DNA of 64,000 bases from Oscheius onirici (lineage: Eukaryota > Nematoda > Chromadorea > Rhabditida > Rhabditidae): NCBI GenBank assembly GCA_932521025.1, contig OW051471.1, forward strand, positions 11,904,001 to 11,968,000, given 5' to 3'. Below, in pieces: positions 1-11,439 of the stretch; position 1 is the first letter of the stretch; every line of letters starts with the position of its first letter. The notes beneath the pieces are model-generated. The model saw only the letters and a program-made list of their open reading frames with translations. It had not been told where the DNA came from and searched no databases. The position numbers and the translations under genes are program-made.

Positions 1-670
1 TGCTTGGGGTAAACCATGCCTGAGAGACAGTTTAATCTGTCTTGATTGAACCACTAAAGTCTGTTAAAAAAGCTACAGTAACCCAAAATTCCCTTCCCCG
101 CGGGACCCTTATTGGGCCGCCTAACAGCGAAATTATTTAATTTCACTCACAAATGAAAAAAAGAATTGAAAAACGTGAGAAAGTTCGGCTGTCCATCAAA
201 AGCAAACGAAAAAAAAGGTCGAGCGGATTCGAACCAAAGACTTCCTGTTCACAAGCTGTCGTGTTTGCCCCTTGACTTTCTGCTTCTTGTCGCTTAGCTG
301 TTCAGAGAACAATGAAGAACACAGGGCAGTTTGGGAGCGGTCGTTAACCGACCGCGCAGGAAATTCGGAATGCATTACCGGAATCAGGGAAAAATTCTGA
401 TTCCTGTGGCGAAAGCCGATTTTTGATTGACCGACTTATGTTCAAACACTTCCCTTGTCAGTGAAATGACTGTTGTCAAATATGTACATACGGGTCCCAC
501 GGGGAAGGAAACTTTAGGTTACTGCCGCGTTTTTTTAACAGACTATACTTTTCTTGAAAACCTTTTTCCCGGTCGTTCGTATGCCGACTTTTTTCCGTCT
601 TGTTTTTAAATTTTCTTGTTAGCACAAAGTACCAACTTTCAGAAGAAGATGACAGTAAAATATCGCTCAC
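1..670. other. Left flank; 3' continuation of astacin gene not found; tRNA-like motif
   Basis: No convincing exon is visible here. The astacin gene on the minus strand leaves its last recognised exon at 671 with a good GTGAG donor, so this stretch should be intron and the last exon lies off the window. On the minus strand around 211-285 there is a perfect pol III B-box (GGTTCGAATCC) followed by a run of eight T, and an A-box-like motif about 50 nt upstream. The acceptor stem does not pair, so this is at best a degenerate tRNA-derived element and not a tRNA gene. A partial copy of a short repeat carrying the CTACAGTAACCC end lies at about 70-140. Confidence 0.4.
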
Positions 671-2927
671 CTCGATCCAAAAGTTACAGTAACTGTAGTC
701 ATTTTCTGAGCTTTTGACTGCCGAATCTCCCAGCGTTGAGTCAAAATTTTGCCATTCAGTAGTAGCTGTGAAGGTTTGTCCACATCCCGGTGGCTGCAAC
801 CAATTATTCTTCCAAGAACAAAGTTACCCGTTGCTCACAGAAACTTCCTCCATATCCGGAGGGACAGTAGCATTCGGAGCACTTTTTAGGATTCGGCATT
901 CCTCCATTCTTGCATTGTGGCTGCTGGGAGGATGAGCAGAACTCTAGATTTCTCTGATACAGAAAATATGGTAATCTTACGATCTGTACACTCGTAGAGA
1001 GTGTTAATGGAGACCAGATCGTAGAAACTGACCAGGCCTGAACCCATGGTGTAAGTGTAGTTGGTATTCTTCGCCACAATGCTATTCTTGCCACTTCCGG
1101 AGGTGAACCTGAACTGGCAAGATAGAGATGTTTTCTCGACTTGACTATCGCATGTATGCTCCGACCGACCACTATTTACAGATACATTTTCAGTTACGCA
1201 AATTTAGGGCTGCCTCGGGGCGAAAATGTCCGATTGGAAAATGGTCACTTTGCAAAAATCTTGGCTGAGTATCCAACGTTTGCGTGCTGTAGCCAAATTG
1301 ATTTAAGGTGTAATCATTGGATACTCAGCCAAGCATTTTTGCAAAGTGACCATTATCAAAAGGAACATCTTTGTCGCGAGTCAGCCTCGCAAATTTGCAT
1401 ACAAAATGCTACAATTTTGAAATTTAATTCAGCGTGTACGGAAAGTACGTAACAAATATTTAAAGTCCCCGAACTTACGCATCAGCCGCATAATGCATAA
1501 TTGATCCCAGTTCGTATGGTACGAGTGCTGTCATTCTGAAGGGGTCGATAAGGTTGAAGGAGCCCAAGTACAGGAACTAAAAGACCGAATGTTTCCAGAC
1601 AAAAAAACTACATTGATTGCTGCCGTGTTAATCAAAATAAAATTGTCCCGATCAAATCTGTCGTGAGTATGTTCCATCCCCAGAGCATGGATGAATTCGT
1701 GAGCCGCTGTTCCGACCTGAACTTTGAAATTTAAAGGAACAATCTTTCATGTTACGTGGTCACAATACTGTCCAAGAGATAGCATCTGTTCTCCCCCAAT
1801 CATTCCCACGAAAGAATTGCATCCGGAGCCATTGATCACCTGAATTTGTTTAAAATTTGTGAGACGAAAATAACGATACCTTGACCCGATCCCAGGCAGT
1901 TGAACTCTCCACAAAATTGACACAAGTATAAGTTTGTAGCTGTTGATGTGCCTTCCTTACAGCTCCTTTCTTTTTTTCGTCTGAACAGACTCTTTCGCAA
2001 AAGGGTGGGCCAGGCCCGGTTGTAACCAGCGCGCCAAACCTGGCCCTACCTGGCCAGGCCAGGTTACGCTAGGTTTGGCCGACCACGGATCGCAGCGGGG
2101 TACTGTAGCAAATCCAACAAAACTCCATTTTTGTTGTAGACCAGCCGGCTTCGCCGCCTGTCGGCGGCTTTTTTACTTGTGTTTTCTTCTTTACTTCCCA
2201 TCCCTTCCCCAGTCAACTGATCTCTTCTGATCCCTTCTCTACTCAGATCAACCGGTCCCTTCCAATCTCCTACCGGTTACCCTGACTCTATATTTCCTAC
2301 TCAAAAGATTTTAGCAAAAATATTTGGCGAATAGGGGAGTCGAACCCGGGTCGTCTGCGTAACAGCGGCGACTCTTAACAATACACCAAAATTTGAGGTC
2401 GCGATCCGGGGTCGGCCGAACCTGGTCTGGCCAGGTTGGACCAGGTTTGGCGTGCTTTTTGCAACCTAGCCTGGCCTGCCAGCTTTGACATCCCTGCTCT
2501 TACCAATGTCCTTGTCAAAATAGAAGTAAACAATATTGTTTGTCCACTTCCTGGCCAAAGAGATGGCTTGTCGCCGGACTCGGAATGACTCAACTTCTCT
2601 TTTCTGTTCTCTGCAAAATTGTACAGTAAATGACTGTCAGTAGAAACTTACGGACTGAGGACGATGTCACCCTGAAAGAGGTTGTCAGCTGCTCCTAGAT
2701 GAGAGTTTATGTTTATGGCATTGGTTCGGAGGAGAGGGTCAAGTTCGGCGAAGATTGTTTCCTGAAGGAAGGTATAGAGAAACGGAGGGACAGAAGGACA
2801 GAGGTACCTTCAATTTCCTGTTCAGTAGATCCGGAGTCGTTTGAATGGGAAGACCATAGACTGAACCATTCCAACAAACTAAGTATAGCAGAAACATGTG
2901 CATTGAGTAAGAGACAAGCTTTCCCAT
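671..2927 (-). CDS. Astacin-family zinc metalloprotease (NAS-type), 3' end off window
   Basis: Secreted zinc endopeptidase of the nematode astacin (NAS) family; members act in cuticle shedding, hatching or digestion. Exons (minus): 2808-2927, 2652-2761, 2504-2610, 1880-1980, 1756-1839, 1612-1716, 1479-1576, 981-1108, 828-943, 671-793; frame is kept across all joins (364 residues so far). The start ATG at 2927 begins a hydrophobic signal peptide. A propeptide follows, then the catalytic domain from about residue 90. The zinc site HEFIHALGMEHTHDR is at residues 180-194; the residue after the third His is Thr where most astacins have Glu. The Met-turn SIMHY is near 234-238. An EGF-like module (CKNGG...CYCPSGYGGSFC) and the start of a CUB-like domain follow. 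Intron 3 carries a SINE nested in another repeat and intron 7 a foldback element. Identity as an astacin is secure; the exact nas paralogue is not. Confidence 0.9.
1210..1370. repeat. Foldback (MITE-like) element in astacin intron 7
   Basis: Inverted arms at about 1215-1262 and 1318-1365 share TGGTCACTTTGCAAAAAT and the internal motif TTGGCTGAGTATCCAA. The same internal motif recurs in foldbacks near 6.6, 41.9, 52.6, 53.3 and 63.4 kb, so these probably belong to one group of non-autonomous DNA transposons. Confidence 0.7.
1990..2495. repeat. Dispersed GGCCAGG-rich repeat, split by a SINE
   Basis: Two halves (about 1990-2140 and 2396-2490) rich in CCTGGCCAGG motifs match a continuous copy at about 37360-37545, including GAACCTGG/CAGGTTTGG blocks and a TACTGTAGC box. 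The intervening 2140-2395 is a SINE copy, so the SINE inserted into an older repeat. Confidence 0.65.
2140..2395 (-). mobile_element. tRNA-derived SINE, copy 1
   Basis: Read on the minus strand, the element starts with a tRNA-like head carrying a perfect B-box (GGTTCGACTCC; GGTTCGATTCC in copy 2 at 48739-49040) and an A-box-like GGTGTATTGTTAAGAG. The body contains tandem repeats of about 27 bp with the core GATCAGAAGAGATC, and the element ends with a GC-rich hairpin around CGGCGAAGCCGGC. Copy 1 has about two of the internal repeats and copy 2 about four. The T-arm only partly pairs, as expected of a SINE head rather than a tRNA gene. Confidence 0.7.
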
Positions 2928-4149
2928 GACAGGTAGTAATGTGGGAACGCTTGTGACTGCACTTTCGGTTAGCTGAGCCATAAAGACGGCTTTACGATCT
3001 GCCAACAAACACATCGTCAGAATGGATACTACTGTCTGAGGTTGGACAGAGAGACTGAGATCACGGGTATGGTTTGTTACAGAGAAAGGAATGAAAATTC
3101 CTTGATCCGTGATACCCACACCATGGACACTTTCACCGCGCATGCCAAAAGTTTATGCGAGCAAAACTGGGGTAAAAAAAAACTTTTCTACCTTATGATG
3201 TCTACAATCTGTTAGCTCTTGACAAGCTCTTTTCAATGCCGTCGGAAAATCGAAGATATCTTAAACAGTCGCGGAGATATGATGCCTGCAAAACGGCCAG
3301 TTTTGAAAAAAAATGGACCAACTGGGGACAACGTAAACTTTTGAACCACAAAACCAGGCAGTCTGGTCCTGTGCACAGGAATGCGGCCTATAAAAGTCTG
3401 TGGGAGATGGGGATGGAGAAGCCGGGAGTTTGCTATATGACGGAGAAATGGTGAAATTACATGAAAAAATACCAAAACTTCCGTCAGTAAATCGACCCGT
3501 AAAACCAGATATTTCAATCAAATTGGCTGAATTTTTTGGGGCAATATCGGCCTTATGTAGGACTAATATGAGCCAGAAAATCAGACCTAAACGATCTATC
3601 CACGCGACGCTAGATCCGAGTGCCAACAAATTAGTGCCCACCTCTGTACTTTCAGACTGGGGGTTTTCAATTTGAGAAATCTCATTTTGTTTTCCAATCT
3701 GTTATTATTACATTCACTTGTTTTTTTTGTCTGATCTAGCTAAACTATTGTATCATCACTCTTATTGTTGTACCCGTTTTTATTAACTTCGTTGTAGAAA
3801 ACGAATTCGCCCTTAATTACACCCACAATTGAATTCATTCTGGCTATTTCTGTTTAATTAGGCTGAACCTTTTCTTGATCATGCTTCAAAAAATTCGTAC
3901 ACCTAGAATCCATGGAGATCTCTTGATCCGACTAATTCGACAGATTTGTGTGTTAAATATACGTGGTTGCATACATTTCCGTCTTCTTCCGAATAGAATG
4001 TATAGTTTGATGAGAAAAAAAAGCATGATTCTTAACTTCCTCACAGCCCGTTAACTAGGTTAACCCTGCGGTGAACGAGTCAGAAGTACTCTTTGATCCG
4101 GCCCGTCACTCCCGTTGTGGGACTCTCCATTATCAAGCTTACCCAAACA
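2928..4149. other. Intergenic region, no gene recognised
   Basis: The first 200 bases are the presumed promoter side of the astacin gene. An open frame on the minus strand (3261-3641) has no recognisable domain, and neighbouring frames are equally open, so I do not call it a gene. Confidence 0.4.
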
Positions 4150-4235
4150 TTATTCAGCTTTGAAATGTTTTGCAAAGTTGTAGTATTTGCAGAGGACTAC
4201 AACTTTGCAGAACATCGCAAATTTTGAAAATGCTT
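4150..4235. repeat. Dispersed hairpin, copy a
   Basis: Perfect core stem of about 15 bp (TTGCAAAGTTGTAG paired with CTACAACTTTGCAG) around a loop of about 14 nt, with outer arms that also partly pair. Other copies are near 12.6, 50.9, 54.9, 55.6, 55.8 and 60.9 kb. Confidence 0.7.
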
Positions 4236-4506
4236 TGGTCACAGTGAAAAGCCTATTTTGTTAATTTTATTTTTTGACGGAATCGAGGGTTATCATGTAT
4301 AAACGGTCGTTTTTTGGAATCCTTCGTCGCTCTCAGGTCTCGACCACTGCCCAGCTTCTTCTCATGACATCCTGTCCGAGTCGTAAAGATAGCCTCTTGA
4401 TTGGGGTTGTCTTCATGTTCGGGTAGACGGCTGCTTGACTTGATGGAATCCCTGTAGAGACGGGCATCGCTGGTGGAGCCATGAGTGTTTGTTAAATTTC
4501 CCAGTA

Positions 4507-5010
4507 TACAGAGTGGCGGATAAATATGTGCGCGCAAAAAAAAACGTTTTTTGTTGAAAACACACTTTTTTAAAGTTTTTATTAGTGTAACAAGATGGAA
4601 ATATTACACATTTACATGTGTGCTACGTGAACTGTTCGAAGTGTCCTCCTTTGGATTTGGCACAGGCCTCCAGACGCGGGATAACAGAATCGACGGTGCG
4701 CCGCAGGTAGTTAATGTCCAAATTGTCCCAAATCTTGATTAGTTCCCGTTGAAGATGGGCCAAAGTTGTGATCTTCTTGCTCTTCAGTTGATTCTCCATG
4801 TGTCCCCACACAGAAAAATCTAGGGAATAAAGATCCGGGCTGTTGGAAGGCCATTGTTCAAGAATCAGGGAAAGTTCTGCTGCAGGAAGGCCAGCGTTGT
4901 CTTTGCTCCATGTGCTGGTGTCCAGTTCTGTTGGAAGATCAAAATTTGTTTACATTTGAACTGTCAAAGACCGCGCCAAAAATGCGCACATATTTATCGG
5001 CCACCCTGTA
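4507..5010 (-). mobile_element. Tc1/mariner element remnant with both terminal repeats
   Basis: Ends are inverted repeats of about 27 bp (TACAGAGTGGCGGATAAATA at the left, its near complement at the right) with TA at both borders. Between them, the minus strand at about 4629-4985 encodes the C-terminal third of a Tc1/mariner transposase: a frameshifted QQNWTPAHGAKTT segment, then SNSPDLYSLDFSVWGHMENQ with the last catalytic-domain Asp, and the typical ending KSKGGHFEQFT. The N-terminal two thirds, including the HTH region and first catalytic Asp, are missing. The copy is an internally deleted, non-autonomous remnant. Confidence 0.85.
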
Positions 5011-6552
5011 GAAAATTGATCTTTATTTTCGAGTTCCAAAGTTGGAGGGGGTAAAGTTACTTTCCCTCTTTATTGCTCTTTGATCTCTCTGTAACACAAT
5101 TTGAAATTTCCGAGCTCCAGATCTTATGGTGAGTTCTCCCACACTACCACGTCGTTCTCATTGAAATGATAGTGAACATTCCATTGAATGCTTCTACCTT
5201 GATGAGTTTCAATAGAAACAGTGAGAACGAGCAATAATCGTAGACGCGGGAATATTGTTTGATGCTGCTGTCTGTCCCCTTCTACCTTATTATACCGCTA
5301 ATCATATTGCATCTAGAGTAGAAGAAACGTAGATTTTCCGGCGAACAAACAACGTTTAATTTCATTCTGCGTCTACTTCTTAGAAGAATTGCAATCTTTG
5401 CATCCTCATTTGACATTTCTCTTGCACTTTGCTGGGTCAGCTTAATCAATTAAGCACAAACTATAATTGGAAATCCATCAAAGTTGTGACTCAGCTTTTC
5501 ACTTTGACTTTTGTTCACTATTTCTCATGTACAGCAAGTTTTGCGCTTTCGAGTCACTGGTCATCATACTGTCAAGAAAATAAAGTAGAATCAGATCGTG
5601 ATTTGTAAAGACATTCCAAGATTTTATTATTTTACAAAAGTAGTACTTAAAAGAGCCCTGTCACTGTCGCTAACACTATCTCCAAACGGCTTCCTTTTGA
5701 GCTTGGACCGATTTTGGTTTTTTTTCTTATTTTAATTGTCCAATTACAATTTACAATTTTATTTGACCTCGACCTTACTTGTCCGATCTATGTAGATTGA
5801 CAACCTTTTTTTTTTAATTGAAAAGATTGACAACAGTTATTTTTTTTATGAAGTCCACCGACATACTAAAGTTGATACGAAGAAATCTTGGCATGCGTCT
5901 CTTGCAAATTGTATTGGTAGGGTATATGACAAAGAACTCGAAATTTATTCATCCGGTCCCTAATTCGTATATAAACGTCAATGCATTTGATTTGTATAGT
6001 CAACTTCTACACTCAGTAAACCTAATTGGAAAGTACAAACTCTTCCAGCTGCCTGGCTCCTGCGACAAGGTCAAATGCAACGACTTCTCTGTTAGTTAAC
6101 CCTGTTAGTCATCAGTCTGGTGAAAACACGCCGACCGAAAAACAATAGGAAAATGATTATTGATTCTCATCCTGTTTTTGTTCCGTGCTCGTTTCCTCTA
6201 ATTTCCTTGAGAACTTTACCCGTCCAGAGCTCAAAATTTGATATGCCCCGTCAGATCGAGTGCCAGCTCATCCATCTGAACCTAGACTTTTCTTTCGATC
6301 TTACTTCTTTTCTTCAAGACGTTCCGTTTTTCCCTGACCATCTTTCTGTTTTGCTTTCAATAGTTTCTTCAGTTTTACCAAAAGTAGGGTGATTTCCCAC
6401 AAACAACAGCCAAATACCAGGAAAAGTTAGTCAACTTTTTCAAAACCTGAAAATCTTCCAACTAACTTTCAAGTTGTTTTATATCTTCACTTGAGAATTT
6501 TCAAATTTCCCTCCATCGGTTATGGGAAGTGATAGTCTGTCAACTGGATGTC
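5011..6552. other. AT-rich intergenic region, no gene recognised
   Basis: Open frames on the plus strand at 5818-6099 and 6120-6392 have no recognisable motif and no splice context that joins them to a neighbour. Nothing else is supportable. Confidence 0.4.
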
Positions 6553-6772
6553 CATGGTCTGTTCAAAAAAAAGGGATTACCGTAGATTTTAGCTCTTCCC
6601 TTCGATACCCCACTTTGCATGCAAGCGTTGGATACTCAGCCAACAAATTCGAAAGATACGCAGCGATCTTTGGAATTTGTAAGCTGAGTATTCAATGTTT
6701 ACGTGCTAAGTGGGTCTCGAAGGGAAGAGCTAAAATCTTATGGTAATCCCTCTTATTTTTGAACAGGCCATA
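6553..6772. repeat. Foldback MITE with GTCTGTTCAAAA ends
   Basis: Arms at about 6554-6606 and 6715-6770 are near-perfect inverted repeats (GGGATTACCGTAGATTTTAG and its complement), with an internal second inverted pair around GTTGGATACTCAGCC. The end sequence GTCTGTTCAAAA matches elements at 41.8-42.0, 52.5-52.7 and 53.3-53.5 kb. Confidence 0.75.
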
Positions 6773-7137
6773 GATAAAAAATATTGTATCTGAGAGCCTT
6801 TTGTATTTATTCTATTTTTGTATTTATTTAAGCCATTTTCTCTATTTTCTAGACCTCTCACGGTAAAAATTGAGTAAAACTTTGCAAGGATAAAGAGCTT
6901 CTTTCTTTCCTGTCATTCACAATTAACACAACTTCTTCTCTCGGTCGTAGATCTCCTGTCAACGGACGAAGTCTGCAATATTTTGTAAACATGATCAAGA
7001 AAAATTAAGTTAAAAACTCTCGACGCCATTTCTTGCTCTTTTAGACTTCTACCCTCACACGCATTGAGAAAATTATTCCCGCTGCGTCAAACTTCTTTTA
7101 TTTTTCCGCATTTCTTTTCCCAAGGTGACAAATTTAG

Positions 7138-9985
7138 ATGCCGGCCGCGTGGTATGTCTTCGTCCCCGTCTATGGTCTCCACTTGGCCAGCAGCTTGACA
7201 ACCATTACAGTAATCTACAGTGTGTTAAGACACGAAGTACTGAATATTGTAGCCAAGTAAAACTTTTAACTGAAAAGGATCAAAAAGCTTTAGGATATGT
7301 CTTCTTATCATGTACTTCTCGTCATTTTTCACGGACATCGGCTACTCACTCACGTTGTATTGTCAAATCTCGCATGGGAAGATTCTATTCGTTACGGGTG
7401 ACGTAATGGAGTCTGATGGTGAGTCAAAACTAGGTCAGCATGGTGACGTTAGCATCTCTCTAATACTAAAGCGCAATGGTGTCCGTCCGTCTGTCTGTCC
7501 GTCCGTCCGTAGTGGTGTCCGCACAGTTGTCGAGACTAGCGGAACATGTCAAGCTTTGTCATGTTAACCTTTTATCGAACGAGATAGTTTTTTCGGGGAA
7601 CGCGTCTGGGGTAATTTAGTTTTGAAGCAGAACAACCAAGAGAGCCTTACTAATAATCTGCCACCAAAACACGGAGGCTGAGCAAGCTGCCGTAGGCTGC
7701 TGGTGACGAATGAAAGTAGAAAAAATCCCAAAATAGAAACTTGTCAATAGTTATCCTGCTAATAGTTTCATGGTTTGATTTAGTTGAGCTTTTTATAATT
7801 GTACGTAGTAACGTCTGATAAATAAGAATGCTACAGTATCCCCAAATTCCCTTTTCCGAGGGATCCTTATGGACGGCTGCCTAACAGCGGTAAAATTTAA
7901 TATTTTCGTTGATAGGCGACCCATACTCGTGCATTAAAGTCCCGCGGCAAACGGGGTTTGGGTTACTGTAGCGTTCGCTTTTTTTTGAGCAAACTACAAA
8001 GAGGTTGAGTTCCTATGAGTTTCTAGTCATCTTGCGGCTGAGGTCTATTTTGTTAACACACGAAACCTTTTTTTTCAGGCACTCCAGGCATATGTTACCA
8101 TCAGCTCTTCTACCATGAACTCGGCTGCTGTCTTTTCGCATTCGGAATTTTTCTAACAGGAACAGAAAGACTCGTCAACTCGAAGACCAACTTCTACCTC
8201 CGACAAAAGTGCATGACAGCGCTAATGGTCCCTTTTCTTATAGCAGTAGCCGCTTTCTGCTCCACAATGTGGGTCACGGCGATTCTGGACAGTAAGTGAA
8301 CTCTTTGGTTGTTCGAAAACAGCCAGGTTCAGGAAGAACGAGCATGGTAGCTTCAATAGCTGCTATATTGTTCTTCATGGTTTCTTTGGGAGTAAGTTTC
8401 TGACTTTTCGTCTAAACAGTGGTCATTGCAGCAGCTGAGCCTAGCAGTGCACTTCAATATACAAAACTATAAAGGAGGTCTGGGACAGTCGTTGGACAGG
8501 AGGTTTCATGTGAGTCATTATTTTCAAATTCCTATGGTTCTCGGTGAAATTAACGCCTGTAAAAAGTGAAATTTTCAATCTCTCAAAGTAAAAACGACAG
8601 TTGTGGCACCTTTTCTTTAGATCCATTCTGTCTCTTTTACTTATCCAGTGACTCTCTACCTCTCTCTCACACACTCTGTCTGAAGCTGAGCAATAAACCA
8701 GTGTTCAATTTTAGAGGGAGCGAGAAGATTTCCTGGTTCCATAACACCGTGCAAATGAATTTTCCCACATTCCTAAAATGTATAAAGGTACCAGGGTTGC
8801 ACGAACATTCGTACGCAAATTTGCGTAACAGAGTGGCGTAACTCGTTTTACGAAAATTTCAGCAATTTTGGAGTGTTGACACTATTTTTCCCAGATTTCT
8901 TGACCTCGAATGCATCTGTAAAAAATATGAAACTTGAAAAAAATATTACCTGGCGCGAGATATAGGCCAATAATTTTCGTGTCCGTGTTCGACGGTTGCG
9001 TACGGACAGACATGCAACGAACAAACGGCTATATCTCTTTCCAGGAATTATTTTTTGTATGTTTCATATTTTTTACAGATGCATTCGGGGTCAAGGAATC
9101 TGGTTGTCAACACTACCGTGTCAACACTCCAATATCGCGGAATAGCAGATGGCACGAGGTACGCCACTCTTTTACGCAGTTTTGCGTACAATTGTTCGTG
9201 AAACTCTGAAAGGTACTGTCTCTCTTACTGACCCAGAGGCTCTCTCCTCTGTTTTTAAATCCAGTGACTCTCTATCTCACAATCTGTCTGCAACTGAGCA
9301 ACAATCCAAATACGAGAGGGACAATAAGTTTAGAGTTTCAGAGGAATCTTTTCCTGGTTCCACAATACCGTGCAAATTTTCCCAAATTCCTAAAATGTGC
9401 AAACGTAGTCACAATCTTTGTCACGGTCCATAGCTAAATTTGGGCAGCTGCACAAAAAGAATTTATCTGTGTGTCCAGTAGACAAATATCTTACAAACCG
9501 TCAAGTAAAACTTCCATTTTCAGAGCGCTTCCCAGTACTATTTCAACCGCCAATTACTACACTCCCTTATGGGAGAAGTGGTCTTCCGACTGACGGCCTT
9601 CAGCTGTATTTTGATCATCGTATTTTTTGAAGTCTTTGAGGACACACCATTTGGGTACTTGTCTTTCGCCTACCATAATGTGAGTCTACTTTTCTAGAGA
9701 AAATCCAATAATTTTAGTTAATCCCTGTTGGCAACTTACTCTTCCCATGGCTCCTCATTTTGACTAGGAAGAAGGCCAGGAGGAGTATTTTCAAGAGCAA
9801 AGCTATAGGTCGAGTTTTTTAACCTTTTTTAACATATTTTTTTACCATTTTTAACATTAACATTTTTTAACATGTTTTTTTAACATAGAAAATGTTCAGG
9901 AGTGACAGACTTGACTGGGAACCAGATCAACATGGGTAACGGGTCGTCGGAACACTATGCGACGATTCAGAGAATGTGGAATTGA
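7138..9985 (+). CDS. Nematode 7TM chemoreceptor (Sre/Srab-like)
   Basis: Predicted G-protein-coupled chemosensory receptor of 314 residues. Exons: 7138-7256, 7294-7418, 8079-8291, 8327-8391, 8420-8509, 9524-9679, 9718-9808, 9900-9985; the sum is 945 nt and every join keeps frame. TM1 is around residues 4-26 (WYVFVPVYGLHL...), TM2 around 41-62 and TM3 just before a TERLV motif at about 108 that resembles the ERxxAT motif after TM3 in Sra-superfamily receptors. The exon 5/6 join gives an RFH...NRQLL loop like the RFQxxEN loop of that group. TM7 ends before a basic RKKARRS tail. The start is the ATG directly after an AATTTAG acceptor-like site, which could also be a trans-splice site. Intron 2 (660 bp) and intron 5 (1 kb) hold repeats. 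The last exon and 3' flank are duplicated in inverted orientation at 11.4-11.6 kb. The subfamily is uncertain. Confidence 0.75.
7455..7520. repeat. Short repeat end: ACTAAAGCGCAATGG plus GTCCGTCC run
   Basis: The motif CTCTCTAATACTAAAGCGCA followed by tandem GTCCGTCC units recurs as CTATCTAAAGCGCAATGG at about 10653-10700. The TC-start followed by TAAAGCG resembles Helitron 5' ends, but no Rep/Helicase coding or 3' hairpin end was identified. Confidence 0.35.
7828..7980. repeat. MITE with CTACAGTA...TACTGTAGC ends, in receptor intron 2
   Basis: Ends GCTACAGTATCCCCAAATTC and GGGTTACTGTAGCG are inverted; the interior has CCTAACAGCG(G). Copies are at 18146-18300 and, in part, at about 60-140. 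Confidence 0.6.
8560..9420. repeat. Foldback element flanked by about 200 bp direct repeats, in receptor intron 5
   Basis: A foldback at about 8800-9210 has outer arms with GGTACGCCACTC/GAGTGGCGTAAC and inner arms with TTTGGAGTGTTGACAC and its complement. It is flanked by two imperfect direct copies of one sequence (about 8566-8785 and 9190-9400), both containing TCCAGTGACTCTCTA and TTCCTGGTTCCA. Related foldbacks are at 14.87-15.03 and 57.15-57.51 kb. Confidence 0.65.
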
Positions 9986-10095
9986 TACTTTTTTAATAAC
10001 TGTGCTCAAATTCAAATAAACTCGTCTCAGTATTCAAGCATTGACCTCTCCCCGTGAACAGTTAAACTGAACGGAATTCAAGAATTCTGGAACAA
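9935..10095 (+). repeat. Receptor last exon and 3' flank, duplicated inverted at 11440-11620
   Basis: The block from GGGTAACGGG through the stop codon and about 100 bp of 3' flank (GTATTCAAGCATT...GTGAACAGTTAAACTG) is repeated in reverse orientation at about 11440-11620 with few differences. It ties the receptor 3' end to the mariner rearrangement next to it. Confidence 0.75.
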
Positions 10096-10590
10096 CAGAT
10101 TGCCCAGAAATTGCCATGAGATCGGGCTATACAAGCCTTGAAGCCCATTGTTTTGGCATCAATTCTTTTTTTAAACCTTTTTAACTGCTTGTTTTCAAAA
10201 GTTGTGAAGAAAACGTCACCCACAATCTTTTGAGGGAGATTTGGTGCACTGTGGACGAATAATGAAGACTCATGGTATGCAGTTCGAAAAAAAAAGCAAT
10301 CGAAAGCATGCAAAAAACCTCATCCAAATGTGGATTCGCTAAAGAGAGCACTGCTCAAAGCCTGGGACGAGCTGGACGGCGCCTATCTACACGCCACCGT
10401 CAATGCATTCCCAAAACGTCTTCGAGCCTGTGTCGACGCAGATGGCGGCCATTTCGAGATGTAAATGTGTTTCTTGTTCAGAATTTTGTTATAAACATTT
10501 CTATATATTTCAAATTTTCATAGCAATTTTTTCTTGCTTAGTTGGAGCTTGTTACCTTGTTACCGTAATTTCTGGCCACCCTGTAGAACA
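10096..10590 (+). mobile_element. Mariner-type transposase, 3' half with terminal repeat
   Basis: The plus strand at about 10260-10462 encodes the last part of a Tc1/mariner transposase: HPNVDSLKRALLKAWDEL, then CVDADGGHFEM and a stop at 10460-10462. The region then runs to a terminal repeat CCGTAATTTCTGGCCACCCT ending near 10587. The catalytic core is absent. The N-terminal half of the same kind of element lies 1 kb away in the opposite orientation (11655-12468). Confidence 0.8.
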
Positions 10591-10599
10591 AAAAAAAAA

Positions 10600-11439
10600 G
10601 GTTGCAGCTTCGGAGCACAGTTACCGAAGCATTTTCAAGATTTTTAGATCTAAACTATCTAAAGCGCAATGGTGTCTGTCGTGAACTCTGTTTGGATGTT
10701 TGTTTGTTTGTCCATTGCCACGAGATTCGTCTCGACAAGTCAAAAGTGGTCAGGATAAGATAATTCGCTTTGAACTTAAATTTCGCTTTGAAAAAAGGAG
10801 TGAGAAAGAAATATTCATGAAAAGTTAGGTTTTGTCAAAGGATTAGTCGATTTGAATGGAAATCTAGAACTTGGACAGAATTTATTTCGTACTTCTGAGT
10901 GCCGCAGGTGCCAGGGCGGCGGCAGCCGTCGTTAGACGGCTGGTGTTATATAAAAAGGTCAAAAAACTGGAAAATGTTTGTGAGAGTAAGAAAATTGAGG
11001 GTTCTTCTCAAAGTCCCAAATTTTAGTTAGATGGGAAGCAAAAGTAGACGAGCCAGTTGAATTTGAGGAAGTTACATTTCGAAGTCGATCTCCGTAAAGA
11101 ATCGAAAACAAGGAACTCTTATCACTATGATCGCATACCTCCTCCAGATGGCCTTGTTAACTTCATTACGTCTGTGATTCGGTGGAAGTCTGATATTTTA
11201 GCTTGGCATAGTTCACCTCCCTGAAAGTGTTCAAGAATGAGTCTTGCCATGTTCACAATGGCAGGTTCAGGGAATAGCGAAGACGAGAGCAAGACTCTTG
11301 AACTTCCAAGGCTAATGGATCATTCAGCAGGATCAAGTTGGTTCATTTTGAAGATTAGAGAGTTTTGTGTCGATCAGAAATCGTGGCGTACCAACAATCA
11401 GACACAACGCGGAAGCTGAACAGAGTTGTTTCAGTGAAC
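10600..11439. other. Repeat-derived spacer between mariner halves
   Basis: Contains a copy of the AAAGCGCAATGG repeat (10653-10740), a block similar to one near 7.68 kb (GGCGGCAGCCGTCGTTAGAC here), and a tail fragment of the dispersed hairpin (AAGAAAATTGAGGGTTCTTC, about 10987). No coding region is recognised. Confidence 0.4.

Noticed and set aside
211-290. Possible tRNA gene on the minus strand (perfect B-box, T-run terminator)
   Set aside because: No complementary acceptor stem, a poorly paired T-arm and no convincing anticodon arm; kept only as a tRNA-like motif.
3261-3641. Minus-strand ORF of 126 codons
   Set aside because: No domain, no signal peptide, similar open frames on both strands; treated as chance.
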